Assembly: GCF_017948485.1 (NCBI RefSeq)
Contig: NZ_JAFFSX010000024.1
Coordinates: 62,001-126,000 of the forward strand
DNA: 64,000 bases
Reading direction: 5' to 3'
Source: Streptomyces sp. GESEQ-35
Lineage (GTDB): Bacteria > Actinomycetota > Actinomycetes > Streptomycetales > Streptomycetaceae
Shown here one piece after another: positions 8,817 to 16,522 of this stretch. Under the pieces are notes generated by a model. That model did no database searches, was not told where the DNA came from, and worked only from the letters and a program-made list of their open reading frames with translations. The position numbers were made by a program, and so were the translations under genes. Position 1 is the first letter of the stretch. The number at the start of each line of letters is the position of its first letter.

Positions 8817-8905
8817 GGCGACAGGCCCTGACACCGAACCGTGCGGACGCAATGCCCCGGTCACCCTGGAATCCGCCCTGCCGACCGGGGCATGCGCCGG
8901 GACCC

Positions 8906-8929
8906 GGAAACGTATCCGGAAACGTATCC
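8906..8929. promoter_or_regulatory. Tandem LacI-type operators 3 and 4
   Basis: GGAAACGTATCC occurs twice with no spacer (8906-8917 and 8918-8929), about 50 bases before the lacI start. Two abutting 12-bp sites upstream of the regulator gene suggest cooperative autoregulation. Confidence 0.82.
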
Positions 8930-8979
8930 TGAGGGCCGTCACCCGGCCGCCCGGTGAAGAAAGTTGGTCTTGGCACCAC

Positions 8980-10041
8980 GTGAGCAGTCGTTCCCCGCAG
9001 CGCCAGAACACCAGGCCGACGATGCGCGATGTCGCAGAGCGGGCCGGAGTCGCCGTAGTCACCGTGTCGCGCGTCGTCAACGGCATCGGAACGGTCCGTG
9101 AGGAGACGGCCGAGCGGGTCAACGCCGCCATCAACGCCATCGGGTACCAGCGCAACGAAATCGCGCGGTCGCTCCGCCCCGGGCAGACCTCCATGACCGT
9201 CGGGCTGCTGCTCGGTGACCTGACCAACCCGTTCTACGCGTCCCTGGCGAAGGCGGCCGTCGAAGTGGCGAACCAGGCCGGGTACGCGGTGGTCCTCAGC
9301 ACCGCCGACGAGGACCCGGAGGTCGAGCGCCGTGCGGTGGGCGAGCTCATCGGGCGGCGGGTGGCCGGGCTCATCATCGTGCCCGACCAGGGCGACCACG
9401 CCTTTCTCGACGAGGTCAACGCCCACGACCAGGTGCCCATCGTCTTCGTCGACCGGCCCGCCACCGGCGCCGAGGCGGATGTCGTGGTCGTCGACAACGA
9501 AGGCGGGGGAGCGGCGGCGACCCAGCACCTCGTCGACCACGGCCACAGCCGGATCGCGATCCTTGTCGCGCCCTCGTACTACACGACCGGCCGCCGGCTG
9601 CGCGGCTACCGCAAGGCCCTGCGGCGCAGCGGCATCCCCGTCGACGAGGACCTGGTCGTCGCCCTGCGGCGCGGCACCACGGACGACGCCTCCGCCGCCA
9701 CCCACGCCCTGCTGACGTCGGCGCACCCGCCGACGGCGATCTTCTCGACCACGGGCTTCCTCACCGAGGGCGTCCTGCGAGCGAGCCAGCAACTGCGGGC
9801 GCCCGTCGCGGTGGTGGGGTTCGACGACTTCAAGCTGGCCGACATGCTCCCGACCCCGGTCACGGTGGTGACCTCCGACACCGAGGAACTCGGCCGCCGC
9901 GCCGCCCATCTGCTCATCGACCGCATCAACGGAGAGGGTGCGCCCTACCGCAGGACCGTGCTGCCGGTGCGGCTCATCGCGCGGGGCACGGGGGAGTTGG
10001 GCCCCCAGCCCCAGCCCCAGTCCCAGCCTCCGTCTCAGTAG
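8980..10041 (+). CDS. LacI-family transcriptional repressor of the mannan island
   Basis: A 353-residue LacI/GalR-family protein. Residues about 14-35 (TMRDVAERAGVAVVTVSRVV) are the helix-turn-helix, the hinge follows near ARSLRPG, and the rest is a periplasmic-binding-like sensor domain (VGLLLGDLTNPFYASL onwards). The Q/P-rich tail is odd but short. GTG 8980 has only a weak ribosome site; an internal ATG at 9022 would cut off the first 14 residues. Its stop codon overlaps that of the convergent GH76 gene (TCAGTAG). The operators found at five promoters nearby make it the probable local repressor, released by an imported sugar. Confidence 0.88.
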   Translation: MSSRSPQRQNTRPTMRDVAERAGVAVVTVSRVVNGIGTVREETAERVNAAINAIGYQRNEIARSLRPGQTSMTVGLLLGDLTNPFYASLAKAAVEVANQAGYAVVLSTADEDPEVERRAVGELIGRRVAGLIIVPDQGDHAFLDEVNAHDQVPIVFVDRPATGAEADVVVVDNEGGGAAATQHLVDHGHSRIAILVAPSYYTTGRRLRGYRKALRRSGIPVDEDLVVALRRGTTDDASAATHALLTSAHPPTAIFSTTGFLTEGVLRASQQLRAPVAVVGFDDFKLADMLPTPVTVVTSDTEELGRRAAHLLIDRINGEGAPYRRTVLPVRLIARGTGELGPQPQPQSQPPSQ

Positions 10042-11231
10042 AGCGTCGGCCAGAGGGCGCGGGGCCACGCGAGTACGGCGTAGAGCTGCGCGAGGGCCGC
10101 CTGCTGGATCGCCTCCGTGCCGCCGGACGAGTTGAAGTGCACCAGCCCGGTCGCGGGATCGCGCATGGTGGACCACACCTGGTCGGCGTAGGCGGTCATC
10201 GCGCGGTGGTATCTGCCGTCCCCGGACACCGACTCCAGGAGCAGCAGGTTCTTGAAGAAGATCGAGTTGAAGAACACCGGCTGGCTGAACAGCCGCCCCT
10301 GCGTGACGTAGTAGGTGTACGCGGCCTCGGCGATCCGCTCGGCCCGGCGCAGATAGACGCGTTCGCGGGTCGCCCGGTGGAGCAGGACGTTGACGCCGAC
10401 CGGCACTCCCTGGTTGTACGACCAGACCGTCTTCTCGATCGTGCCCTGGAGGTCGAGGTGGTCCCAGTACAGCCCGCCGGGGCTCAGCAGATGGGTGTTC
10501 GTCCAGTCGTAGAACCGTCTCGCCCAGTCCAGGTACTCGCTCTCACCGGTGATCAGGTGGAGGCGCAGGGCGAGTTGGGCGCCCGGCATGTTGGAGACGG
10601 TGTTGCGGTCGTGGCTCCAGGTCGCCTGGGTCCAGAAGACGCCGCCGGGCGCGGCGTGGGAGGGGTCGGTGTCCCAGCCTGACCTGACGAGCGCGAAGAT
10701 CTCCTTCGCGCGGGCCAGCGCGGCGGTGTCCCCCGTCTGTAGGTAGCGCTGGACCTTTGCCAGGCCGACCCACTCGTTGTCGTCGTAGAACATGTCGCCG
10801 CCCGAGCCGTACGGGGCGCGGGGGTAGGAGTCGTAGCCGGGCAGCCCGGTCGTGCCTCCGCCGGCGTTCCAGTAGTGCTCCTGGGCCTTCGCGCAGGCGG
10901 TCAGCTCCGACTCGTACGCCGGGTCCACGGCCGCGAGGTCCAGAGCGGCGATGTGTACCTGGGAGAAGGGCCATTCGTAGGAGTACGGCTTGTCGTCCGG
11001 GGCTGCCGGATACTGCTCGCGGACCAGTCCGGATCCGTCTGACGTGCCGAAGTGTCTCTCCAGGGCGGTATAGGCGGCTCTGGCACGGGACAGCGCGCGG
11101 GACCGGTGTTCCGCGTCTTCCGCATGGCCGCCGTCCGCGGCGGCCGCGCTTGCGGTGGATGTGGCCGCCATCGTGGCCATGGCCGTCAGCCCGGAGCCGA
11201 CCAGCGTCCGGCGGGAGGGAAACCTGCGCAT
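10035..11231 (-). CDS. Secreted GH76 endo-alpha-1,6-mannanase (Tat signal)
   Basis: A 398-residue GH76-type (alpha/alpha)6-barrel protein. The N-terminus MRRFPSRRTLVGSGL has a twin-arginine motif and an AxA-rich cleavage region near residue 30, so export is likely by Tat. The paired catalytic aspartates of GH76 match DMFYDDNEW (D150, D151). GH76 enzymes cut internal alpha-1,6-mannosyl bonds of yeast-type mannan. Start: ATG 11231 preceded by GGAG; that ribosome site is part of LacI operator 5. An upstream ATG at 11282 is less likely because it would place operators in the CDS. Convergent with lacI. Confidence 0.85.
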   Translation of the reverse strand: MRRFPSRRTLVGSGLTAMATMAATSTASAAAADGGHAEDAEHRSRALSRARAAYTALERHFGTSDGSGLVREQYPAAPDDKPYSYEWPFSQVHIAALDLAAVDPAYESELTACAKAQEHYWNAGGGTTGLPGYDSYPRAPYGSGGDMFYDDNEWVGLAKVQRYLQTGDTAALARAKEIFALVRSGWDTDPSHAAPGGVFWTQATWSHDRNTVSNMPGAQLALRLHLITGESEYLDWARRFYDWTNTHLLSPGGLYWDHLDLQGTIEKTVWSYNQGVPVGVNVLLHRATRERVYLRRAERIAEAAYTYYVTQGRLFSQPVFFNSIFFKNLLLLESVSGDGRYHRAMTAYADQVWSTMRDPATGLVHFNSSGGTEAIQQAALAQLYAVLAWPRALWPTLY

Positions 11232-11243
11232 GGGAACGTCTCC
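11232..11243. promoter_or_regulatory. LacI-type operator 5 (GGGAACGTCTCC)
   Basis: Two mismatches from GGAAACGTTTCC. It lies directly before the GH76 start codon and includes its Shine-Dalgarno bases. Weaker than the others but in the right place. Confidence 0.55.
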
Positions 11244-11268
11244 ATTCGGACGCCGGTGCTGGATGAAT

Positions 11269-11280
11269 GGAAACGTTGTC
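11269..11280. promoter_or_regulatory. LacI-type operator 6 (GGAAACGTTGTC)
   Basis: Carries the full GGAAACGTT half of operators 1 and 2 and lies 38 bases upstream of the GH76 start, where a roadblock or promoter-overlapping operator is expected. Confidence 0.7.
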
Positions 11281-11340
11281 ATGGCGCTGGAGAGTCGTCA
11301 ACGGTCCGAACAGCACCAGTGGTTGACGGCGGTGATGGTC

Positions 11341-11359
11341 ATGGTCCGGACCATTGACG
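11341..11359 (+). promoter_or_regulatory. dre-like palindrome abutting a -35 element before GH27
   Basis: ATGGTCCGGACCAT (11341-11354) is a perfect palindrome and runs straight into TTGACG, a good -35 hexamer. TGGTC-N2-GACCA is the core of the DasR site described for Streptomyces aminosugar genes, and the same TGGTCC-then-TTGAC arrangement is seen at the chitinase promoter (54.2 kb) and the orphan promoter (39.6 kb). No clear -10 is seen. Confidence 0.45.
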
Positions 11360-11389
11360 TGTATGCCGGAGTGGTGGGACCTTCTCGAT

Positions 11390-11401
11390 GGTTACGTTTC
11401 C
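11390..11401. promoter_or_regulatory. LacI-type operator 7 (GGTTACGTTTCC)
   Basis: The reverse complement is GGAAACGTAACC, one of the same family of 12-mers. It is 56 bases upstream of the GH27 start codon, so GH27 should belong to the LacI regulon. Confidence 0.78.
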
Positions 11402-11456
11402 ATGGGTCTGGGCACGTTGTCCTGGCCGCCCCACACGGCACACGGGAGACACCGAC

Positions 11457-13079
11457 ATGACCCTCTCCTTGAGACCGTTGAGACTCCCGAGATCGCTGAG
11501 CGCCACGTTCGCGCTGCTCCTGCTTCTCGTGCTCGCGCCGCCCCTGCTCGTCCTCAGCGCCGCGCCCCGCGCCCAGGCGCTCGAGAACGGTCTGGCCAGG
11601 ACGCCCCCGATGGGCTGGAACGACTGGAACGCCTTCGGCTGCAACGTCAGCGAGCAGCTGGTCAAGGAGACCGCCGACTATCTCGTCTCCTCCGGCCTGA
11701 AGGACGCCGGATACCAGTACGTCAATATCGACGACTGCTGGATGACCCGGACCCGGAATTCCGCCGGCCAACTGGTCCCGGAACCGGTCAAGTTCCCCAG
11801 CGGCATCAGCGGCACCGCCGCCTACGTCCACGGCAAGGGCCTCAAGCTCGGTATCTACGAGAGCGCCGGGAGCGCCACCTGCCAGGGCTACCCCGGCAGC
11901 CTCGGCCATGAGCAGACCGACGCCAACAGCTTCGCGGCCTGGGGCGTCGACTACCTCAAGTACGACAACTGCAACCACGAGAACGTGCCCGACCGGCAGC
12001 GCTACACGGCCATGCGGGACGCCCTGGCGAACACCGGCCGCCCCATCGTCTACAGCCTCTGCAACTGGGGCCTCGCGGACGTGTGGACCTGGGGTGCGGA
12101 CGTCGGCAACAGCTGGCGCACCACCGATGACATCAACCTCAACTTCTCCACGGTGGTGTCGATCTTCAAGGCCAACGTCAAGCTCGCCCCGTACGCCAAG
12201 CCCGGCGCCTGGAACGACCCCGACATGCTCGAAGTCGGCAACGGCATGTCGTTCAACCAGGACCGTTCCCACTTCAGCCTGTGGGCGGAGATGGCCGCGC
12301 CGCTGATCGCCGGGAACGACATGCGCAAGGCCTCCGCCGCCACGCTCTCCCTCTACGGCAACAAGGATGTCATCGCCGTGGACCAGGACAGCCTGGGCAA
12401 GCAGGGCACCGAGGTGTCCTCCTCCGGCGGTCTCCATGTGCTGGCCAAGCCGCTGGCGAACGGCGATGTCTCGGTGGTCCTCTTCAACGAGAACTCCTCC
12501 GCCGCCACCATCACCACCTCCGCCGGCGCGGTCGGTCTCCCCGCGGCGTCCTCGTACCGGCTCAACAACCTCTGGTCCCATGTCGTCAGCAGTACCGGCG
12601 GATCCATCTCGGCCAGGGTCCCCGGCCACGGCTCGGTGATGTACCGGGTGTCCGTGGGCAGCGGCACGAGCGTCGGCACCACCCACCCGCTGATCGGCGC
12701 CTCCTCAAACCGCTGCCTCGACGCCTACGACAACCAGACCACCCCCGGCACCAGGATCCAGATCTGGGACTGCGGCGGCGGCACCAACCAGGCCGTGACC
12801 ATCACCGCCGCCGGTGAACTCCGCCTCTACGGCGGCACCCAGTGCCTGGACGCCTACGACAACGGGACCTCCGCCGGCACCAAGGTGCAGCTGTGGAACT
12901 GCACCGGGGGCGCCAACCAGAAGTGGAGCCTCAACCCCGACGGCACCATCACCGGCACCCAGTCCGGCCTCTGCCTCGACGTCACCGGCGGCGACCAGCC
13001 GGCCGGCAACGTCAACGGCACCGAGCTCGAACTCTGGACCTGTAACGGCGGCGCCAACCAGCAGTGGCGCCTGGGCTGA
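11457..13079 (+). CDS. Secreted GH27 alpha-galactosidase with ricin-type lectin domain
   Basis: A 540-residue secreted enzyme. A long hydrophobic signal peptide (about 16-40, ending AQA) precedes the GH27 barrel: PPMGWNDWNAFGC, IDDCWM, the nucleophile in YLKYDNCN (D170) and the acid/base in WRTTDDI (about D224). After a beta-sandwich domain, about residues 412-540 form a ricin B-type beta-trefoil with repeated CLDAYDN and QIWDC-like motifs, i.e. a CBM13 carbohydrate-binding module. It would strip alpha-galactose side chains outside the cell. ATG 11457 follows GGGAGA. The second GH76 gene follows 32 bases after its stop, probably the same transcript. Confidence 0.9.
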   Translation: MTLSLRPLRLPRSLSATFALLLLLVLAPPLLVLSAAPRAQALENGLARTPPMGWNDWNAFGCNVSEQLVKETADYLVSSGLKDAGYQYVNIDDCWMTRTRNSAGQLVPEPVKFPSGISGTAAYVHGKGLKLGIYESAGSATCQGYPGSLGHEQTDANSFAAWGVDYLKYDNCNHENVPDRQRYTAMRDALANTGRPIVYSLCNWGLADVWTWGADVGNSWRTTDDINLNFSTVVSIFKANVKLAPYAKPGAWNDPDMLEVGNGMSFNQDRSHFSLWAEMAAPLIAGNDMRKASAATLSLYGNKDVIAVDQDSLGKQGTEVSSSGGLHVLAKPLANGDVSVVLFNENSSAATITTSAGAVGLPAASSYRLNNLWSHVVSSTGGSISARVPGHGSVMYRVSVGSGTSVGTTHPLIGASSNRCLDAYDNQTTPGTRIQIWDCGGGTNQAVTITAAGELRLYGGTQCLDAYDNGTSAGTKVQLWNCTGGANQKWSLNPDGTITGTQSGLCLDVTGGDQPAGNVNGTELELWTCNGGANQQWRLG

Positions 13080-13111
13080 CCTCCCGCATCCCCCACACCC
13101 ATGGAGTCGGC

Positions 13112-14578
13112 ATGACACCGTCAGCGGAACGCATCCGAAGAGCCGGGGCCGGTCTTCTCGCCGCCCTCGCTCTCGCCCTCCTCGTCCCGGCGACCGACGG
13201 CACAGCGGTCGCCGCCGCCAAGGCGACCGTGTGCAACAAGTACTGCGACGCCCGTGACCCCGGCCTGTCCCCGGGGGACCGGCAGCCGGTGACCGCCACC
13301 ATCCACTCCCGCAGCATCGCGCTGCACTTCGACGACACCGACGCGATGGGCTGGGCCTCGATCACCAACGGCAGCCCGGGCGACGAGGTCTGGCTCGACC
13401 GCTCCTTCGACGGCGGCCGGACCTGGGCCTCGGGCAGCAAGCTCGGCGACACCACGATCCCGGCCGGCCAGACCGGCTGGCGCACCCTGATGTACAACGT
13501 CGACGACTGGGGCAACCGTGGCGTCGGCGCGCTGCGTGCCTGCGGCAAGGCGGGAGACCGGGCCGAGATCGCCTGCACGGCATGGGCCCGGACGACCTGG
13601 AACGCGTACAACCGCCCCACGGCGGCGGCCACGGCGCTGATGCAGTCGTACAACAACTCCACCGGCCTGTTCGACACCACCGGCTGGTGGAACTCGGCCA
13701 ACGCCCTGACCGCCCTCATCGACAACATCCGGGTCACCGGCATGGGCAGCTATGACTACGCCATCGCCAACACCTACGACCGCAACCTCTCCGCCCAGGG
13801 CGGCAACTTCACCAACGACTACATCGACGACACGGGGTGGTGGGGGCTGGCCTGGGTCGCCGCGTACGACCTCACCGGCGACAGCCGCTACCTCAACACC
13901 GCCCGCGCCGACGCCGACTACATGGCGCGGTACTGGGACTCCACGTGCGGCGGGGGAGTGTGGTGGAGCACCGCCAGGACCTACAAGAACGCCATCGCCA
14001 ACTCCCTTTACCTGGAGCTGAACGCGGCCCTGCACAACCGCATCGCGGGCGACACGGTCTATCTCGGCCGGGCCAACGCCGAGTGGTCGTGGTTCAAGGG
14101 CACCGGGATGATCAACAGCTCCCATCTGGTCAACGACGGCATCAACCTGTCGACCTGCCGCAACAACGGCGACACCACCTGGACCTACAACCAGGGCGTG
14201 CTGCTCGGCGGTCTGTCGGAGCTGCACCGGGCGACCGGCGACTCCGCCCTGCTCACCACCGGCCGCCAGATCGCGGACGCCTCGACCACGTCCACCTACC
14301 TCAACCCGGGCGGGATCCTGCGGGAGCCGTGCGAGACGGGCGGCTGCGGCGGCGACGGACCGTCCTTCAAGGGCGCGTACGTCCGCGGGCTGAGCGCCTT
14401 CAACGCCCGGCTGTCCGACCGTCCTTACACGTCGTACCTCCGGCGGCAGGCCGACTCCGCGTACGCGAGCGACCGCACCGCACTCGACGCGTACGGGCTG
14501 CACTGGGCCGGCCCGGTGGACTCCACCGACGCCGCCCGCCAGCAGAGCGCCCTCGACCTGATGAACGCGGCGAACTGA
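13112..14578 (+). CDS. Second secreted GH76 endo-alpha-1,6-mannanase
   Basis: A 488-residue exported protein. Signal peptide about 11-36; an N-terminal beta domain (about 40-160, with SRSIALHFDDTDAMG) precedes a GH76 barrel in which NDYIDDTGWWGLAW gives the catalytic pair D239/D240. This DDTGWW form is the standard GH76 motif, whereas the first GH76 protein has DDNEW, so the two are different subgroups and may differ in chain-length preference. ATG 13112 follows ATGGAGTCGGC. Last gene of the sugar island; a structured terminator-like region follows at 14.7 kb. Confidence 0.87.
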   Translation: MTPSAERIRRAGAGLLAALALALLVPATDGTAVAAAKATVCNKYCDARDPGLSPGDRQPVTATIHSRSIALHFDDTDAMGWASITNGSPGDEVWLDRSFDGGRTWASGSKLGDTTIPAGQTGWRTLMYNVDDWGNRGVGALRACGKAGDRAEIACTAWARTTWNAYNRPTAAATALMQSYNNSTGLFDTTGWWNSANALTALIDNIRVTGMGSYDYAIANTYDRNLSAQGGNFTNDYIDDTGWWGLAWVAAYDLTGDSRYLNTARADADYMARYWDSTCGGGVWWSTARTYKNAIANSLYLELNAALHNRIAGDTVYLGRANAEWSWFKGTGMINSSHLVNDGINLSTCRNNGDTTWTYNQGVLLGGLSELHRATGDSALLTTGRQIADASTTSTYLNPGGILREPCETGGCGGDGPSFKGAYVRGLSAFNARLSDRPYTSYLRRQADSAYASDRTALDAYGLHWAGPVDSTDAARQQSALDLMNAAN

Positions 14579-14680
14579 CACACGCTGGGCGACTCGGCCG
14601 CCGCACCCTGAGAGGAGGGCGCGGCGGTGCACCAGCCCCACAGGGCCTCGTCCGGCGCGTTCGGGTAAGCTCTCGGGGTA

Positions 14681-14753
14681 AGGCAGGTTCCACTGCCTGA
14701 CACCGGAGCCCCCGTACCTCACTGGAGGATCACACGAACGCGGGGGCGTTTTG
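14681..14753 (+). ncRNA. Structured leader, attenuator or small RNA ending in a terminator
   Basis: Two hairpins follow one another: AGGCAG-GTTCCA-CTGCCT (14681-14698), then GCCCCCG (14708-14714) paired with CGGGGGC (14741-14747) followed by GTTTTGC, an unusually canonical Rho-independent end for this genome. Inside the second stem CCTC and GAGG form a further small hairpin. It may simply terminate the GH27-GH76 transcript, or be an attenuated leader of guaB1, whose start is 53 bases on. I do not recognise a known RNA family. Confidence 0.5.
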
Positions 14754-14805
14754 CTGTGTCCTTGTGGGAGTGACCTGCGCCGTTTCGCGTGAAAATGTGA
14801 GACTT

Positions 14806-16272
14806 ATGCGTTTCCTTGAGCCCGGTACGGGACGGCCCGTGGAGTCAGCTCCGGTTCCCTACGACCTGACGTACGATGACGTCTTCATGGTGCCGAACCG
14901 CAGTGCGGTCGGCTCGCGGCAGGGCGTGGACCTCAGCTCCCCGGACGGGACGGGCACCACGATCCCGCTGGTCGTCGCCAACATGACCGCCATCGCCGGC
15001 CGCCGTATGGCCGAGACGATGGCCCGGCGCGGCGGCCTCGTGGTCATCCCGCAGGACATCCCGATCGACGTGATCACCGAGGTCGTCGGCTGGGTGAAGA
15101 GCCGCCACCACGTCCTCGACACCCCGATCGTGCTGGCCCCGCACCAGACCGTCGCCGACGCGCTGTCCCTGCTGCCTAAGCGCGCGCACAACGCCGGTGT
15201 GGTCGTGGACGAGGAGCAGCGGCCGATCGGTGTGGTCACCGACGCCGACCTGTCCGGCGTGGACCGCTTCACGCAGCTCGAGGTCGTCATGTCCAAGGAC
15301 CTGCTGCTGCTCGACGCCGACATCGACCCGCGCGAGGCCTTCAACACCCTCGACCACCACAACCGGCGCTTCGCCCCCGCGGTCGACCAGGACGGCCGCC
15401 TCGCCGGCATCCTCACCCGCAAGGGCGCCCTGCGCGCCACGCTCTACACGCCGGCCGTGGACGCGAAGGGCAAGCTGCGCATCGCCGCCGCCGTCGGTAT
15501 CAACGGCGATGTCGCGGGCAAGGCCAAGCAGCTGCTCGACGCGGGTGTCGACACGCTCGTCATCGACACCGCGCACGGCCACCAGGAGTCGATGATCAGT
15601 GCGGTCAAGGTGGTCCGCGGCCTCGACCCGCAGGTCCCGATCGTCGCGGGCAACATCGTGTCCGCGGACGGGGTGAAGGACCTCATCGAGGCCGGCGCCG
15701 ACATCATCAAGGTCGGTGTCGGACCGGGTGCGATGTGCACCACCCGCATGATGACCGGCGTCGGCCGGCCGCAGTTCTCCGCGGTCCTGGAGTGCGCCGC
15801 CGAGGCGAAGAAGTACGGCAAGCACGTCTGGGCCGACGGCGGTGTCCGGCACCCGCGCGATGTCGCCATGGCGCTGGCCGCAGGCGCGTCCAACGTGATG
15901 GTCGGATCCTGGTTCGCGGGCACGTTCGAGTCGCCCGGCGATCTTCAGCAGGACGCCAACGGCCGCTTCTACAAGGAGTCGTTCGGTATGGCGTCCGCGC
16001 GTGCCGTGGCCAACCGTACGTCCGACGAATCGGCCTACGACCGGGCCCGCAAGGCGCTCTTCGAGGAGGGCATCTCCACCTCCCGTATGTTCCTCGACCC
16101 GGCCCGCCCGGGCGTCGAGGACCTGATCGACTCGATCATCGCGGGCGTCCGCTCCTCCTGCACCTACGCCGGCGCGGGCTCCCTGGAGGAGTTCGCCGAG
16201 AAGGCGGTCGTCGGCATCCAGAGCGCGGCCGGCTACGCGGAGGGCAAGCCGCTGCACGCCAGCTGGAGCTGA
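14806..16272 (+). CDS. guaB1: GuaB1-type IMP dehydrogenase/GMP reductase family protein
   Basis: A 488-residue TIM-barrel enzyme of the IMPDH/GMPR family with two inserted CBS motifs (about residues 95-210, e.g. HNAGVVVDEEQRPIGVVTDADL). The active-site loop GPGAMCTTRMMTG has the catalytic Cys at about 311, and ADGGVRHPRDVAMALAAGASNVM binds the nucleotide phosphate. The family is annotated GuaB1 in Actinobacteria; the Mycobacterium smegmatis member was reported to be a GMP reductase, so conversion of GMP to IMP is more likely than IMP oxidation. It has no nearby purine genes. ATG 14806 is chosen; its ribosome site is weak. Confidence 0.88.
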   Translation: MRFLEPGTGRPVESAPVPYDLTYDDVFMVPNRSAVGSRQGVDLSSPDGTGTTIPLVVANMTAIAGRRMAETMARRGGLVVIPQDIPIDVITEVVGWVKSRHHVLDTPIVLAPHQTVADALSLLPKRAHNAGVVVDEEQRPIGVVTDADLSGVDRFTQLEVVMSKDLLLLDADIDPREAFNTLDHHNRRFAPAVDQDGRLAGILTRKGALRATLYTPAVDAKGKLRIAAAVGINGDVAGKAKQLLDAGVDTLVIDTAHGHQESMISAVKVVRGLDPQVPIVAGNIVSADGVKDLIEAGADIIKVGVGPGAMCTTRMMTGVGRPQFSAVLECAAEAKKYGKHVWADGGVRHPRDVAMALAAGASNVMVGSWFAGTFESPGDLQQDANGRFYKESFGMASARAVANRTSDESAYDRARKALFEEGISTSRMFLDPARPGVEDLIDSIIAGVRSSCTYAGAGSLEEFAEKAVVGIQSAAGYAEGKPLHASWS

Positions 16273-16315
16273 CTTCTCGACGCCCGCCGAAAGCCCGTAC
16301 GCAACGGTCGGCAGC

Positions 16316-16329
16316 CGTCGTGCAACGAA
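16316..16329. promoter_or_regulatory. 14-base motif shared with the davA upstream region
   Basis: CGTCGTGCAACGAA occurs here, about 195 bases before the permease start, and again exactly at 27346-27359 before davA. Each region also has CGCAACGG (16300-16307 and 27404-27411), and this one has further GCAA/TTGC half sites at 16361-16407. The downstream lrp gene suggests an Lrp-family operator; this is inference. Confidence 0.5.
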
Positions 16330-16435
16330 CACCCATCCATCCATGATCGACGCAATGATCTTGCAGGCATACGCAAGGTTGCTGCATTACACGGGCAACG
16401 ACATTGCTCGTAGGCTGTCGCCTCGTACGTGGCGT

Positions 16436-16490
16436 GGCAGGGACCCCGCTCGGTGGGTCCCTGCTCGACGGGGTGCCGCTGGTCCCTGCC
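16436..16490 (+). promoter_or_regulatory. Leader with two mutually exclusive hairpins before the permease
   Basis: GGCAGGGACC (16436-16445) can pair perfectly with GGTCCCTGCC at 16481-16490, while GCAGGGACCC (16437-16446) can pair perfectly with GGGTCCCTGC at 16455-16464. Both cannot form at once. The block ends about 32 bases before the GTG start, so it could be an attenuator or protein-responsive leader. No T-run and no known riboswitch consensus are seen. Confidence 0.45.
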
Positions 16491-16522
16491 GCCCTGACCG
16501 GCAGCGATGAAGGAGCCAGCGC

